IMG/VR virus record: IMGVR_UViG_3300033149_001416
Span: 1-21,845 of that record
Length of the DNA stretch: 21,845 bases
Source: a virus
Strand: one strand, 5' to 3'
Made by a program: the position numbers and the translations under genes. Of this stretch, positions 14,168 to 21,650 are shown one piece after another. The notes beneath the pieces are model-generated. The model made no database searches. It was not told the DNA's origin and saw only the letters and a program-made list of their open reading frames with translations. Positions within the stretch are counted from its first letter, which is position 1, and each line of letters starts with the position of its first letter.

Positions 14168-14341
14168 TTACTCGATTACCTTTACTTCATTCGTCTGGAT
14201 TAATTTCCCCAGCGCTTCAATCTTAATTCCGCCGGCCATAGTTACTTTCGCGACTATTGTTCCGGCCTTATATTTTTTCCCGCCCAACACCCGTTCTGTT
14301 TTCAATGCCAGCTGTGCCCCGTTTTTTCCCTTCTCCGCCAT
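14168..14341 (-). CDS. 57-aa hypothetical head-module protein
   Basis: A 57-aa basic protein (13 Lys/Arg) too small for most gene callers. It opens MAEKGKNGAQLALKTERVL and ends KVIE; no family was recognised. Evidence for a real gene is an AAGGAGG site about 9 nt upstream of the ATG, lack of any other gene in this gap, and its position directly after the major capsid gene, where small head-completion proteins (gpFI-like) are common. Its short strands around Gly turns suggest a small beta fold. Confidence 0.6.
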   Translation of the reverse strand: MAEKGKNGAQLALKTERVLGGKKYKAGTIVAKVTMAGGIKIEALGKLIQTNEVKVIE

Positions 14342-14364
14342 TTTTGCCGCCTCCTTTTAAAAAG

Positions 14365-14437
14365 CACTATTTTAATAGTTGCATTAAAATAGCTGTTCTC
14401 CGGTTAAAACCGCGGGGCGCGGCCGTTTTGAACAGCC
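14365..14437 (-). other. Structured region after the major capsid gene
   Basis: On the minus strand GCTGTTC and GAACAGC pair around a GC-rich inner hairpin (CCGCG-CCC-CGCGG). This is followed at once by a perfect 10-bp AT stem (CTATTTTAAT/ATTAAAATAG, loop GCAACT). The weak T-run after it makes termination uncertain; RNA processing or stabilisation of the capsid mRNA is as likely. Confidence 0.45.
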
Positions 14438-14456
14438 GCCCCAGCGATAATTGAAC

Positions 14457-15422
14457 TTAACTCAATGTTGCCAAGCATGCATGCTGCCAGTAACCGTAAC
14501 CGACGTTGCGCAGTGCTTTCACGCCGTAAAGCTCTTTGCCGGTCTTAAACGTATGTTCAGACCCTACCCCCAGCACCTCCGCGGTCATGGCTTCCTCTTC
14601 CTGCAGGATGAACGGTTTTGTCCGCCCGTCCAGCCGGAATACGACCAGTTTTGTCGTCCAGGTCAGCCGCGCGTTATGGATGACCATATCCACAGAAAAC
14701 ATGTCCTCCGGTTTCTGCCCAGCAGCCAGCATATTGTCCCGCACTCCGCTTCCGGTAGCCAGGAACTTGCTGTACACCGCCTGAACCGCTGCCGAGAAGA
14801 ACGGTACCGGCACCATTACGCCGAATTTTAAAGCGTTTTCGTTTATCGGCTCGCCGCGGTCGTCTTTAAAGCTGTACATGTGCTGGATCATCTTTAAAAT
14901 AATCTTAGCCAGTTCATCCGGTGTTGGATCTGTTGCTGTTGACACATTTAACTCGCTGTAGTCACTTGCTGAAAGGTCGTTTGACAAAGTCCCGCTGTCT
15001 CCTTCGGAGTGGTCGGTATCGAAGAAATACTGCCCGTCATAACATACTGTTGATTCCCCATTGAGTATCAGCGCCGACAATAATTTCGCCCAATGCTGTA
15101 CAACCCGGTCAGTCATTTCCCCGATACGAATATCGATCTGCCCGGTTTTGTCCCTTCTGTGGTCGTCTTCATCTATCTCTAAGGTTGTCTCGAATTTCTT
15201 ATTTTTGATAGTGATGCCGTTCTCGCGCAGCCCAACCGGATGGCGCCCGCCGATCCATTCGCGCATAGCTGGAGACATGCCTAACCACTTATAGGTCTCG
15301 CTCTCCTGGTTGGACGGCATCTTCATACCCAGCCGCGTTGGCCAGAACTTATCCTTATTCATTTCCAGCACTTCATAAATGCGGCCGACAATAGCCCGAC
15401 TTGAAAGTCCTCTCTGATCCAT
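14457..15422 (-). CDS. Major capsid protein, Mu gpT family
   Basis: A 321-aa protein matching the Mu major head protein gpT family. Shared features are SETYKWLGMSPAMREWIGGR at residues 41-60, FETTLEIDEDD at 77-87, CYDGQYFFDTDHSEGD at 127-142, the late RPFIL-like TKPFILQEEEAM, and GYGYWQHA near the end. It builds the icosahedral shell with the HK97 fold. It pairs with lambda-like portal and protease genes rather than Mu ones, so the head module is mosaic. The ribosome site AGAAGGAGGAG is strong and lies about 25 nt after a terminator-like hairpin. Confidence 0.87.
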   Translation of the reverse strand: MDQRGLSSRAIVGRIYEVLEMNKDKFWPTRLGMKMPSNQESETYKWLGMSPAMREWIGGRHPVGLRENGITIKNKKFETTLEIDEDDHRRDKTGQIDIRIGEMTDRVVQHWAKLLSALILNGESTVCYDGQYFFDTDHSEGDSGTLSNDLSASDYSELNVSTATDPTPDELAKIILKMIQHMYSFKDDRGEPINENALKFGVMVPVPFFSAAVQAVYSKFLATGSGVRDNMLAAGQKPEDMFSVDMVIHNARLTWTTKLVVFRLDGRTKPFILQEEEAMTAEVLGVGSEHTFKTGKELYGVKALRNVGYGYWQHACLATLS

Positions 15423-15449
15423 GATTTACTCCTCCTTCTTTAGGTTAAT

Positions 15450-15483
15450 AAAAAAAGCGTTTCCGGAACCATTCCGAAAACGC
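15450..15483 (-). terminator. Intrinsic-terminator-like hairpin before the capsid gene
   Basis: On the minus strand GCGTTTTCGGAA pairs with TTCCGGAAACGC (12 bp, one G-T wobble) around TGG and is followed by seven T residues. By sequence it is a full Rho-independent terminator, yet only 27 nt separate it from the capsid ATG, leaving no room for a new promoter. Confidence 0.72.
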
Positions 15484-15535
15484 CGTACTTCTTAAAACAC
15501 GCCGAACTAAAATACTAACAATAAACTGCCGAACT
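15482..15535. repeat. Three short direct repeats GCC(G/T)ACT upstream of the capsid gene
   Basis: GCCGAACT occurs at 15501-15508 and 15528-15535, with GCCGTACT at 15482-15489, all in the intergenic region between decoration and capsid genes. They may be sites for a protein or RNA factor, but could be chance. Confidence 0.3.
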
Positions 15536-15540
15536 GCCTT

Positions 15541-15969
15541 TTAAATCGATCTCTCCGATACCGCCTCAAACGCGACGATAACGTTTGTGCCGCTGATGTA
15601 ACGCACAATCTTGCCGATAGATGATGCGCCGCTGGATGTCAGCGTAAACGTATCGTCATCGGTAGCGTACACCGTGCTGCCCTCATCAGTAACCCCCGTA
15701 ACCCCGGTCACTGACAGCTTGATGCGCCCTTTGGTTTTCAGGTTAATGTTTTTATCCCCTGCCGAGCCTGAGGAATTATCGCACTTGCGGGTGGCAAATC
15801 CGGCAAAGTTATCCCCGCCGACCAATGGCCGGAAAGCTCCCGAACCGTTCTCGCCGACTGCCGCTCCCTCATAGATAATATCAGAAGCCACTATTGGCAG
15901 GTCGTTAAAGCTTTCCTCCGGTCCGGCCAGCTCATACTCTCTCACCTTGTTTGCTGATAATGTTGTCAT
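15541..15969 (-). CDS. Capsid decoration (cement) protein, DUF2190-like
   Basis: A 142-aa Gly/Thr/Ser-rich beta protein. The segments DIIYEGAAVGENG, FAGFATRKCDN and SVTGVTGVTDEGSTVYATDD are typical of the DUF2190 capsid cement family: an early exposed start, then a beta-tulip-like repeat of short strands. Its position between protease/scaffold and major capsid corresponds to lambda gpD. It would bind the expanded shell and stabilise it. The start at 15969 has AAGGAGG 8 nt upstream. A terminator-like hairpin follows the stop. Confidence 0.78.
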   Translation of the reverse strand: MTTLSANKVREYELAGPEESFNDLPIVASDIIYEGAAVGENGSGAFRPLVGGDNFAGFATRKCDNSSGSAGDKNINLKTKGRIKLSVTGVTGVTDEGSTVYATDDDTFTLTSSGASSIGKIVRYISGTNVIVAFEAVSERSI

Positions 15970-16039
15970 ATCCCAATCCTCCTTGTTAATAAGTTAAGTT
16001 TTTTATATCATCCGAAACGTGCCGCCCGGCACAGCCGGT

Positions 16040-16510
16040 TTAACGGATTTTCACATTCCCCGCGTCTTCGTTCTTGCGGAAAAGAATGTACGAGCGCAGG
16101 CTTAAAAACTCTTTCTGGATTTTCGGGTCTTTGTTATATTCCTGGGTGTATTTTTCTTCCGGAGTTGTTGGTTCCCGCGCTCCAGCTTCTTCATCATTTG
16201 CGCCTGGGCTCTGTGCCGCCGCCTGTTTATACTCATTCAGGAACGCTGATTTTGAATCCTCCACACTCTTGCCTTCTTTTATGCATTTCAAGGCGGCCGC
16301 TTCCATGTCCGGCGGCATGTTTTCGATAATGCCGGCGATGCGTTTTTCTTCGGCCTCTTTAGCTTCTTTTACGCCTTCCTTTTTGCCTTCAGCCTTGCCC
16401 TCTTCAAACGCTTCCTCGCGGCCTTCCGCTTTCCCTTCGTCCTTGATTGCCGTAACAAGATCCGGGCATTCTTCTTCCAGTTGCTGCTTTGTTAATGTTT
16501 TAAAATCCAT
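16040..16510 (-). CDS. Scaffold protein from an internal in-frame start (Nu3-like)
   Basis: The last 156 codons of the protease gene can be translated separately from the ATG at 16510. AAGGAGG lies 7 nt upstream of it, as good a ribosome site as any in the window, although it is inside the gene. The product is a Lys/Glu-rich coiled coil (repeats of the type EGKAEGKKEGVKEAKEAEEK, residues about 25-60 of this form) with an acidic Pro-rich linker and a basic C-terminus. That is the composition of scaffold proteins. Lambda makes Nu3 from the end of gene C in the same way. The product would guide capsid assembly and be digested by the protease. Confidence 0.75.
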   Translation of the reverse strand: MDFKTLTKQQLEEECPDLVTAIKDEGKAEGREEAFEEGKAEGKKEGVKEAKEAEEKRIAGIIENMPPDMEAAALKCIKEGKSVEDSKSAFLNEYKQAAAQSPGANDEEAGAREPTTPEEKYTQEYNKDPKIQKEFLSLRSYILFRKNEDAGNVKIR

Positions 16511-17437
16511 ACTATTCCCTCCTTTTTGCGGCTCTTTTTCGAGCCTGGTTTCTGTTTGTCCGCCCTTCCCCGCGTCCGGGCTTCCTGCCTGCGCGCGCGA
16601 TTCTCTTTTAGCCATTTCCTTAAGCACGGTATTATACTGCCGGATTCCGTCCACCAGCCGCATGTTCGCTGCCTTGCGGCCGATGTACACGCGGCCGTTG
16701 GCAACCGCGTCAAGTTCTTCGTCCGAAAAATCCCGATGCTGCGCCACTGCCTGGCGGAACAGCTCGAAATACTCGTTGACTTCCGCCTGGATTACCGCGC
16801 GGTCTTCCTCGGTAAACGGCTTGTCCGGATGCCCCGCGGCCTTATATCTGCCCGCCTTGATGACATCTACTTTAATACCCGCGTTGTGGTTGCGCACCGT
16901 CCAGTCCTCGACCACCGCGTACACTCCGATGGACCCGACCTCCGCTGTTTTAGAGGCGTATATCTTACTTGCCGCGCTGCCTATCCAGTAAGCAGCTGAT
17001 GCCATCTGCCCGTTGGCGTACGCCGCGATCGGTTTTTGTTTTCTGGCTTCGTATATTATCTCCGCAAGCTCTGCGACCCCGGACACACTGCCTCCCGGAG
17101 AATCGATATCCAGCAGAATGTTTTTGACCTCATCATCGGCCAGGGCGATCGCGAGGTCTTGCTCGATCTGCGCCGTAGATGTAGTGTTGGCCGATATCCT
17201 TTCGATTAGGTTAAACCGCTTGCCGATTATTCCCACGATCGGGATAACGGCCGTGCCGTTAACAACTTCGTACCCGCGCGAGGGTTGTTTTTTCCCGGCA
17301 GTTGCCGCCTGTATTGCCTCCTCGGAAAGTTTCTCGCCTTGCATATGCCGCCAGACAATAACGGACATCGCCTTTAAAACATCTTCTTTTATGGCCCACG
17401 GCCTCAGGAAAAATAATTCATTCACGCTTTTACTCAT
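16040..17437 (-). CDS. Prohead protease, S49 family (lambda gpC-like), with C-terminal scaffold
   Basis: A 465-aa protein. Residues 55-280 are an S49/SppA-type serine peptidase: LLDIDSPGGSVSG at 109-120, catalytic Ser147 in GQMASAAYW and the likely general base Lys199 in KAGRYKAAGHPDK. From residue 310 the protein is a scaffold-like coiled coil, which can also be made alone. It would mature the prohead by cutting scaffold and shell components. The ATG overlaps the portal stop as ATGA, and the GAG-repeat encoding the acidic end of the portal protein serves as its ribosome site. Confidence 0.87.
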   Translation of the reverse strand: MSKSVNELFFLRPWAIKEDVLKAMSVIVWRHMQGEKLSEEAIQAATAGKKQPSRGYEVVNGTAVIPIVGIIGKRFNLIERISANTTSTAQIEQDLAIALADDEVKNILLDIDSPGGSVSGVAELAEIIYEARKQKPIAAYANGQMASAAYWIGSAASKIYASKTAEVGSIGVYAVVEDWTVRNHNAGIKVDVIKAGRYKAAGHPDKPFTEEDRAVIQAEVNEYFELFRQAVAQHRDFSDEELDAVANGRVYIGRKAANMRLVDGIRQYNTVLKEMAKRESRAQAGSPDAGKGGQTETRLEKEPQKGGNSMDFKTLTKQQLEEECPDLVTAIKDEGKAEGREEAFEEGKAEGKKEGVKEAKEAEEKRIAGIIENMPPDMEAAALKCIKEGKSVEDSKSAFLNEYKQAAAQSPGANDEEAGAREPTTPEEKYTQEYNKDPKIQKEFLSLRSYILFRKNEDAGNVKIR

Positions 17438-19086
17438 AATTCCTCCTCCTCCTCCTCATCGCCGGTTTTATCGTTGCCCAGATCATCGATTACATCATTA
17501 TTATTTTTACTGCCGGCATTGTTTTCCTCCCGCGGCTGCCCGCTGTCGATCCCCAGCTCTTTCTTGCGCTCCTGCTCCACAGCTATCTGCTCGAACCCTT
17601 CTTCCCAGTCCTCGCCGCGCGACGCGTACACGTCCGCGTGGGTCATTATTTTATTCTCGAGCCCGATTTTTGTCGCGGTCGCGTCTTTCACCGGGTCCAC
17701 CCACTCCCAGCCCGGAGCGATCCATTTTGCCGCTGTCCACAGGTATAACTTATCGATAAACTGCTTCATGGACAAATGCGGTATGCGTCCCCGCATTACC
17801 GCTTCTTCCATCCACTGCCTGTACGCCGGCTGGCAGAACTTATTTACCAGCCACTGCTGGCGCATGCGGAAATACCTACGGGCCTCTAAAAGAGCGGACC
17901 TTGCGCTGGAATAGTTTGACTTGCGGAAATCCTTAAGCACCAGCTCATAAGGCAAGTTTAATGAGGCGCAAACTGACTGCAGCACTCTGTCCACAAAAGG
18001 GTCGAATGTCATGCCCGGGCGCTCCGGCTTAAACTGCTGCATTTTCTCTCCGGGGTGCAGCCTGACTATTCCCGCCGGCTTCATTTTTGTAATTTTGTCT
18101 CCGGACGAATTTGTATCGTCCGTGCCGTCAACCATTGATTCCTCGATTTCCGGCGTTTCGATTATCATGGAAATGCACGCTCCGATGCGCGCGGTCATCA
18201 GCTCCGCTTCCATATAAAGCCCCAAATTGCGGAACGCGTCGATAACCGGCGCCAATATCGGCACCCCGCGCGACTGTCCCGGCCGTTCCACCCAGTACAA
18301 ATGGAACATATTGATATGCCCGTATTTATCGTATTTAGGTATTTCGAGAAAATCGTTTTTTTTCGTTGTATCCCCGAAGATATACGTCCCTGGATGCGCT
18401 TTGCGGATATAATAAGATATCGGCTCTCCGTAGGTCTTGCCGATTTTCACGCCCTTGCGGATATACTTATTAGCGTGCTCGCCGGAAGGCGTATCCATGC
18501 GGTCGGACTCGATCATCTGGTAGCACAGCGAGTACGGCTTGTGTTTGCGGTCGATTAAAATGCGCATGACCAGCGCTTCGCCGTTAACCAGGGTATTGCG
18601 GTCGATCATCGCCTGTATTTCTGAAAAGTTCAGGCGGTCCCCTGCATCCGATTTTTGCGCCCAGGCGTTAAACTCCGCCTCAATCACCTTGCGTACTTCG
18701 CGCACCTGCTTTGGTGTAAGCCCTACTGCTTTCCCGTCCACGCGGCTCTGCATTTTTATGCCGGTGCCGATATCGTTGGTAACGATAGTATTTATGGCCC
18801 CGCCCGCGTAAGGGTCGTTCCGCACCAAGTCCCGGGAACGTTCGCGCAGGTCCGGCAGGTCGTTTAATATAACCTCGTCCGCGGAATAGTCCCCGGGGAC
18901 CCAGGAACTTTTTACTCTATCTTTTGCCGCGCCGCGGTAATGCGAAGAGAATTTGTCCGTCATGTACGACGCCAGCCGGTACCGTTTGCGGGCAAACGCC
19001 GCCTTGGGGCTGAATATGCCGATTATTCCGTCGATTGTTTTAGATAATTTGTCGTGCAGGGGTTTTCCTGTTTTTATTTCTCTCAT
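17434..19086 (-). CDS. Portal protein, lambda gpB family
   Basis: A 550-aa protein with the lambda-type portal signature: DLPDLRERSRDLVRNDPYAG (residues about 53-72) then INTIVTNDIGTGIKMQSRVDG, followed by LVNGEALVMRI and a late RMRQQWLVNKF region. The C-terminus is disordered and acidic (ends EEEEEEL). It forms the dodecameric ring for DNA entry and exit. The ATG at 19086, one base after the upstream stop and with GAGGA 8 nt upstream, was chosen over a TTG at 19101. The connector gene precedes it and the protease follows, as in lambda. Confidence 0.88.
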   Translation of the reverse strand: MREIKTGKPLHDKLSKTIDGIIGIFSPKAAFARKRYRLASYMTDKFSSHYRGAAKDRVKSSWVPGDYSADEVILNDLPDLRERSRDLVRNDPYAGGAINTIVTNDIGTGIKMQSRVDGKAVGLTPKQVREVRKVIEAEFNAWAQKSDAGDRLNFSEIQAMIDRNTLVNGEALVMRILIDRKHKPYSLCYQMIESDRMDTPSGEHANKYIRKGVKIGKTYGEPISYYIRKAHPGTYIFGDTTKKNDFLEIPKYDKYGHINMFHLYWVERPGQSRGVPILAPVIDAFRNLGLYMEAELMTARIGACISMIIETPEIEESMVDGTDDTNSSGDKITKMKPAGIVRLHPGEKMQQFKPERPGMTFDPFVDRVLQSVCASLNLPYELVLKDFRKSNYSSARSALLEARRYFRMRQQWLVNKFCQPAYRQWMEEAVMRGRIPHLSMKQFIDKLYLWTAAKWIAPGWEWVDPVKDATATKIGLENKIMTHADVYASRGEDWEEGFEQIAVEQERKKELGIDSGQPREENNAGSKNNNDVIDDLGNDKTGDEEEEEEL

Positions 19087-19087
19087 A

Positions 19088-19633
19088 TCAAGGGTCCTCA
19101 AATTGTACGTACGTTTTCCTGGTTTGCCCCGCGGCCAGCTGCCGTTTCAGCCTGTCCTCGAGTTCCATCAGCTCAGTCAGGGAGAATTTATTTATATTCA
19201 CGCCGTCGACCTGGTATGACTGCACTGCCCCGCCCGTAATTATCGCGTTAATTGCCGCGCGCACGGCGTTAAGCCTTTCCTGTGTAGTCGAAGGAGTTGA
19301 TGTTGTTGATACCACCTGCTGCACGATATCCGTGACATTAAGCAGGTCCCCATCGGTGTAATACGATCCCGATGGATCCGTAATTTTCAGCTGTACTTTA
19401 TATATCGCCTTTGTATTCGGTGTTGTCCAACCAGGGGTGTAAATCCACAACCCGTTTTGGCTTTCCGTCATCGCCTGGTACTGCGTGGCCCACCCGCTTG
19501 ATTTCCATTCTCCGCCGCTGAAATCGTACATTTTACCGTCTGAAAGCCGGATAATTCCAAACGCTACTGCTGACACATCGCCTGTCGGCTCCTGGTACTG
19601 CGGATAATAGATATCGGTTTTATTAAGATCCAT
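19088..19633 (-). CDS. gpW-like connector with an N-terminal beta domain
   Basis: A 181-aa protein. The C-terminal 65 residues resemble lambda gpW: ERLNAVRAAINAIITGGAVQ (119-138), SYQVDGVNINKFSLTELMEL with the dG-turn, and a final basic tail. gpW is normally about 70 aa and lies just before the portal gene, as here. Residues 1-105 are an extra beta-rich domain with DIYYPQYQEPTGDVSAVAF and YKVQLKITDPSG, like the BppU-type domains on phage baseplate and fibre proteins. A Ser/Thr linker (108-117) joins the halves. Fusion of gpW to such a domain is unusual. GAGGAGAT precedes the ATG. Confidence 0.68.
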   Translation of the reverse strand: MDLNKTDIYYPQYQEPTGDVSAVAFGIIRLSDGKMYDFSGGEWKSSGWATQYQAMTESQNGLWIYTPGWTTPNTKAIYKVQLKITDPSGSYYTDGDLLNVTDIVQQVVSTTSTPSTTQERLNAVRAAINAIITGGAVQSYQVDGVNINKFSLTELMELEDRLKRQLAAGQTRKTYVQFEDP

Positions 19634-19634
19634 T

Positions 19635-21599
19635 TTATCTCCTCAGCCTTTTAATTAAGTCGCGGATAGCATCGAGTATTCCCGATGTAACATCATTCGG
19701 TGTCGCGTCGTCGTCTCCCACGCCTAGAACCGCTTTTATTGCCGTAGCCTCATTGTCGGTGAAATCTTTGGCTCCCGATACGCCGGCATTATCGGCGATT
19801 TCCTTGACAACCGACCCGGCGGCGGCCGTATCATAATCGTCGCCGCTGTTAGTATTAAATAAATCCGCCAAGGCGGAAGCCTGCAATTCATCCACGCTGA
19901 CATCGGCAACAGCGGTATCGAGCTCTGTTTTTGTCGGCGGGCCGTATATATTCAATGCGTCTATTGCTTCGCTTTCGGCTTCCGCGTCCCACGCCGCGTT
20001 CCAGGGTATGGCCGTAAACGAACTGCCGTCCTCTGAGTCCGGCATAAAGCCGGCCGCTTTATATTGTGAGGGGTTATCAAGGTCAGTCTGGATCGCGGAT
20101 AACTGACTGTCGATATCGCTGTCATCCGCGGGATCGTTCGGCAGATTGTTCAGGTAATCCCCGGCATATCCCCCTATGGAAATCGCAGAAATATCATATT
20201 CCCAGACCTCTTGTGCTGTCAGCCCTGACCCGGCCACCCCGCAATCGTTAATCGTTTTCGACGGGGCAGCCACGTCGAAAAAGTAAGAAAATGCGTCGGC
20301 AAGCGTATTCGTTTCGGTCAACGCCGAGCCCAGTATCTGCGTTAGGTTCGCGTCAGCGGTAAATCCGAAAGCTGTCAGCGTTCTTGTTCCGTATCCCCAA
20401 ATGTCAGAGGCTGCCAACGCGGACGTTATCCAGTCCGAGTCTCCCCTGTCCCGGATCGCTTCCAGGGAGTCGGTCGCCCGGTCGTAACTCCACGCTGTGC
20501 CGTCGTCGAGCAGTTCCCCAAAAACGCTGCCTAAAGCCACGTCAGTAGAAACCCCCGCCGGCAAAGCAGAATTAATTAAATGGTCTAATCCGATATCAGC
20601 CAAAGCCGTATCCACCTCGGAATTAACCTGTGCGGTTGTAACAGTAGATAAAGCAGTGTCACTGCCGGCCAACAAAGTTCTTAATTCCGAACTGGTGTCC
20701 ATAGCCGCGGTATCCGCCAAAATTGCGTCAATGTCATCATCCTTGTCAGACTGCCCGCCGGCCCCCATAATGTAATTAGCTGGCAGCTTATCATATATTC
20801 TTTTTATATAAGTTCCGGCATATCCGGCGCCGGAATAAGCGGAAATGTCGACATTCAGGACATCCGCGGCCGAATGTGTTGAAAAGCCGGCCGCTTTATA
20901 TGTTGCCGCATCGTCGCTGTTTGCCAGCGTGCCTGTAACGTTCAGCTTGTCCAGATATCCTGCCCTGGCCACGGTCAACCTGGTTTCCAAATCGTCTACC
21001 AGTCCTTCGATTACACTGTTGCCGTAAGTCCCGGAATTTACGATCGCGTAAGAGTCCCCTGTTTGCGGCGTATGCCCTGTCAGCGTATTGACCGTCCCCA
21101 ATGTTGTGCTGTCGATATCGATTGCCGTGTTATCCTCATCGAATTCCGTTAATTTATTCACCTCGTCGATTTTCCCGGCAGTTACGTTTATAGCCCCGCC
21201 GTCGTCCGTAGTTGCCAAATTCGCGGCGTCGCCAATCATCGTTCTTATTAAGATAGCCTGAGTATTGGCATCGCTCGCCTTAACCTGGATAATGATATAG
21301 TCATTGTTCATTTCCGTTTGCGTAAGGGAAAGGTAATAAACGCCGGTACTTCCGATTTCTGTGGCTTCGTTTGTGCAGTCGACAAACCCGTCCGGTGCCG
21401 AACCGTCCGCGAAAGCGTCGATTTCAGAGTCAAGAGAAGCTGCTGACGATTTATAAGACACGTCATCCGAGCTGTCGATTAAGGGGAAAACGATATAGGT
21501 TGCCGTGTTTTTTTGGCGGACGGCTTCGATCGCCTGGGCGTTGACAGTATAAATCATCAACATTGACAACATAATCAAAAACGAAAAAAGTTTTTTCAT
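19635..21599 (-). CDS. Secreted repeat-rich structural or surface protein
   Basis: A 654-aa protein with a Sec signal peptide (MKKLFSFLIMLSMLMIYTVN then AQA, cleavage near residue 22). A BppU-like beta domain follows (NTATYIVFPLIDSSDDVSY, GVYYLSLTQTEMNNDYIIIQ), then a long Asp/Ala-rich region with duplicated units: YKAAGF near residues 235 and 515, and GYAGTY/GYAGDY. Similar Ala/Asp-rich proteins with such repeats occur beside phage head genes. The start at 21599 has GGAGG 9 nt upstream; an in-frame ATG at 21617 with AAGGAG at longer spacing is possible. A signal peptide is odd for a virion protein, so a surface role is open. Confidence 0.6.
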   Translation of the reverse strand: MKKLFSFLIMLSMLMIYTVNAQAIEAVRQKNTATYIVFPLIDSSDDVSYKSSAASLDSEIDAFADGSAPDGFVDCTNEATEIGSTGVYYLSLTQTEMNNDYIIIQVKASDANTQAILIRTMIGDAANLATTDDGGAINVTAGKIDEVNKLTEFDEDNTAIDIDSTTLGTVNTLTGHTPQTGDSYAIVNSGTYGNSVIEGLVDDLETRLTVARAGYLDKLNVTGTLANSDDAATYKAAGFSTHSAADVLNVDISAYSGAGYAGTYIKRIYDKLPANYIMGAGGQSDKDDDIDAILADTAAMDTSSELRTLLAGSDTALSTVTTAQVNSEVDTALADIGLDHLINSALPAGVSTDVALGSVFGELLDDGTAWSYDRATDSLEAIRDRGDSDWITSALAASDIWGYGTRTLTAFGFTADANLTQILGSALTETNTLADAFSYFFDVAAPSKTINDCGVAGSGLTAQEVWEYDISAISIGGYAGDYLNNLPNDPADDSDIDSQLSAIQTDLDNPSQYKAAGFMPDSEDGSSFTAIPWNAAWDAEAESEAIDALNIYGPPTKTELDTAVADVSVDELQASALADLFNTNSGDDYDTAAAGSVVKEIADNAGVSGAKDFTDNEATAIKAVLGVGDDDATPNDVTSGILDAIRDLIKRLRR

Positions 21600-21650
21600 G
21601 CTAACATTCCTCCCCATCCTGGGCCCTTTCTCCTTGAAATGCTTTGCCCA

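Noticed and set aside
15970-16039. Possible promoter (GATATAAAA) before the decoration gene
   Set aside because: A -10-like box is present but there is no acceptable -35 at 16-18 nt; only a short GTGCC/GGCAC hairpin lies upstream.
16074-16991. 305-aa plus-strand open frame opposite the protease
   Set aside because: Ser/Pro/Ala-rich mirror of the protease and coiled-coil codons; no ribosome site and no recognisable domain.
17013-17759. 248-aa plus-strand open frame opposite the protease/portal junction
   Set aside because: Low-complexity Pro/Arg/Ser sequence that arises from the complementary strand of real coding DNA.
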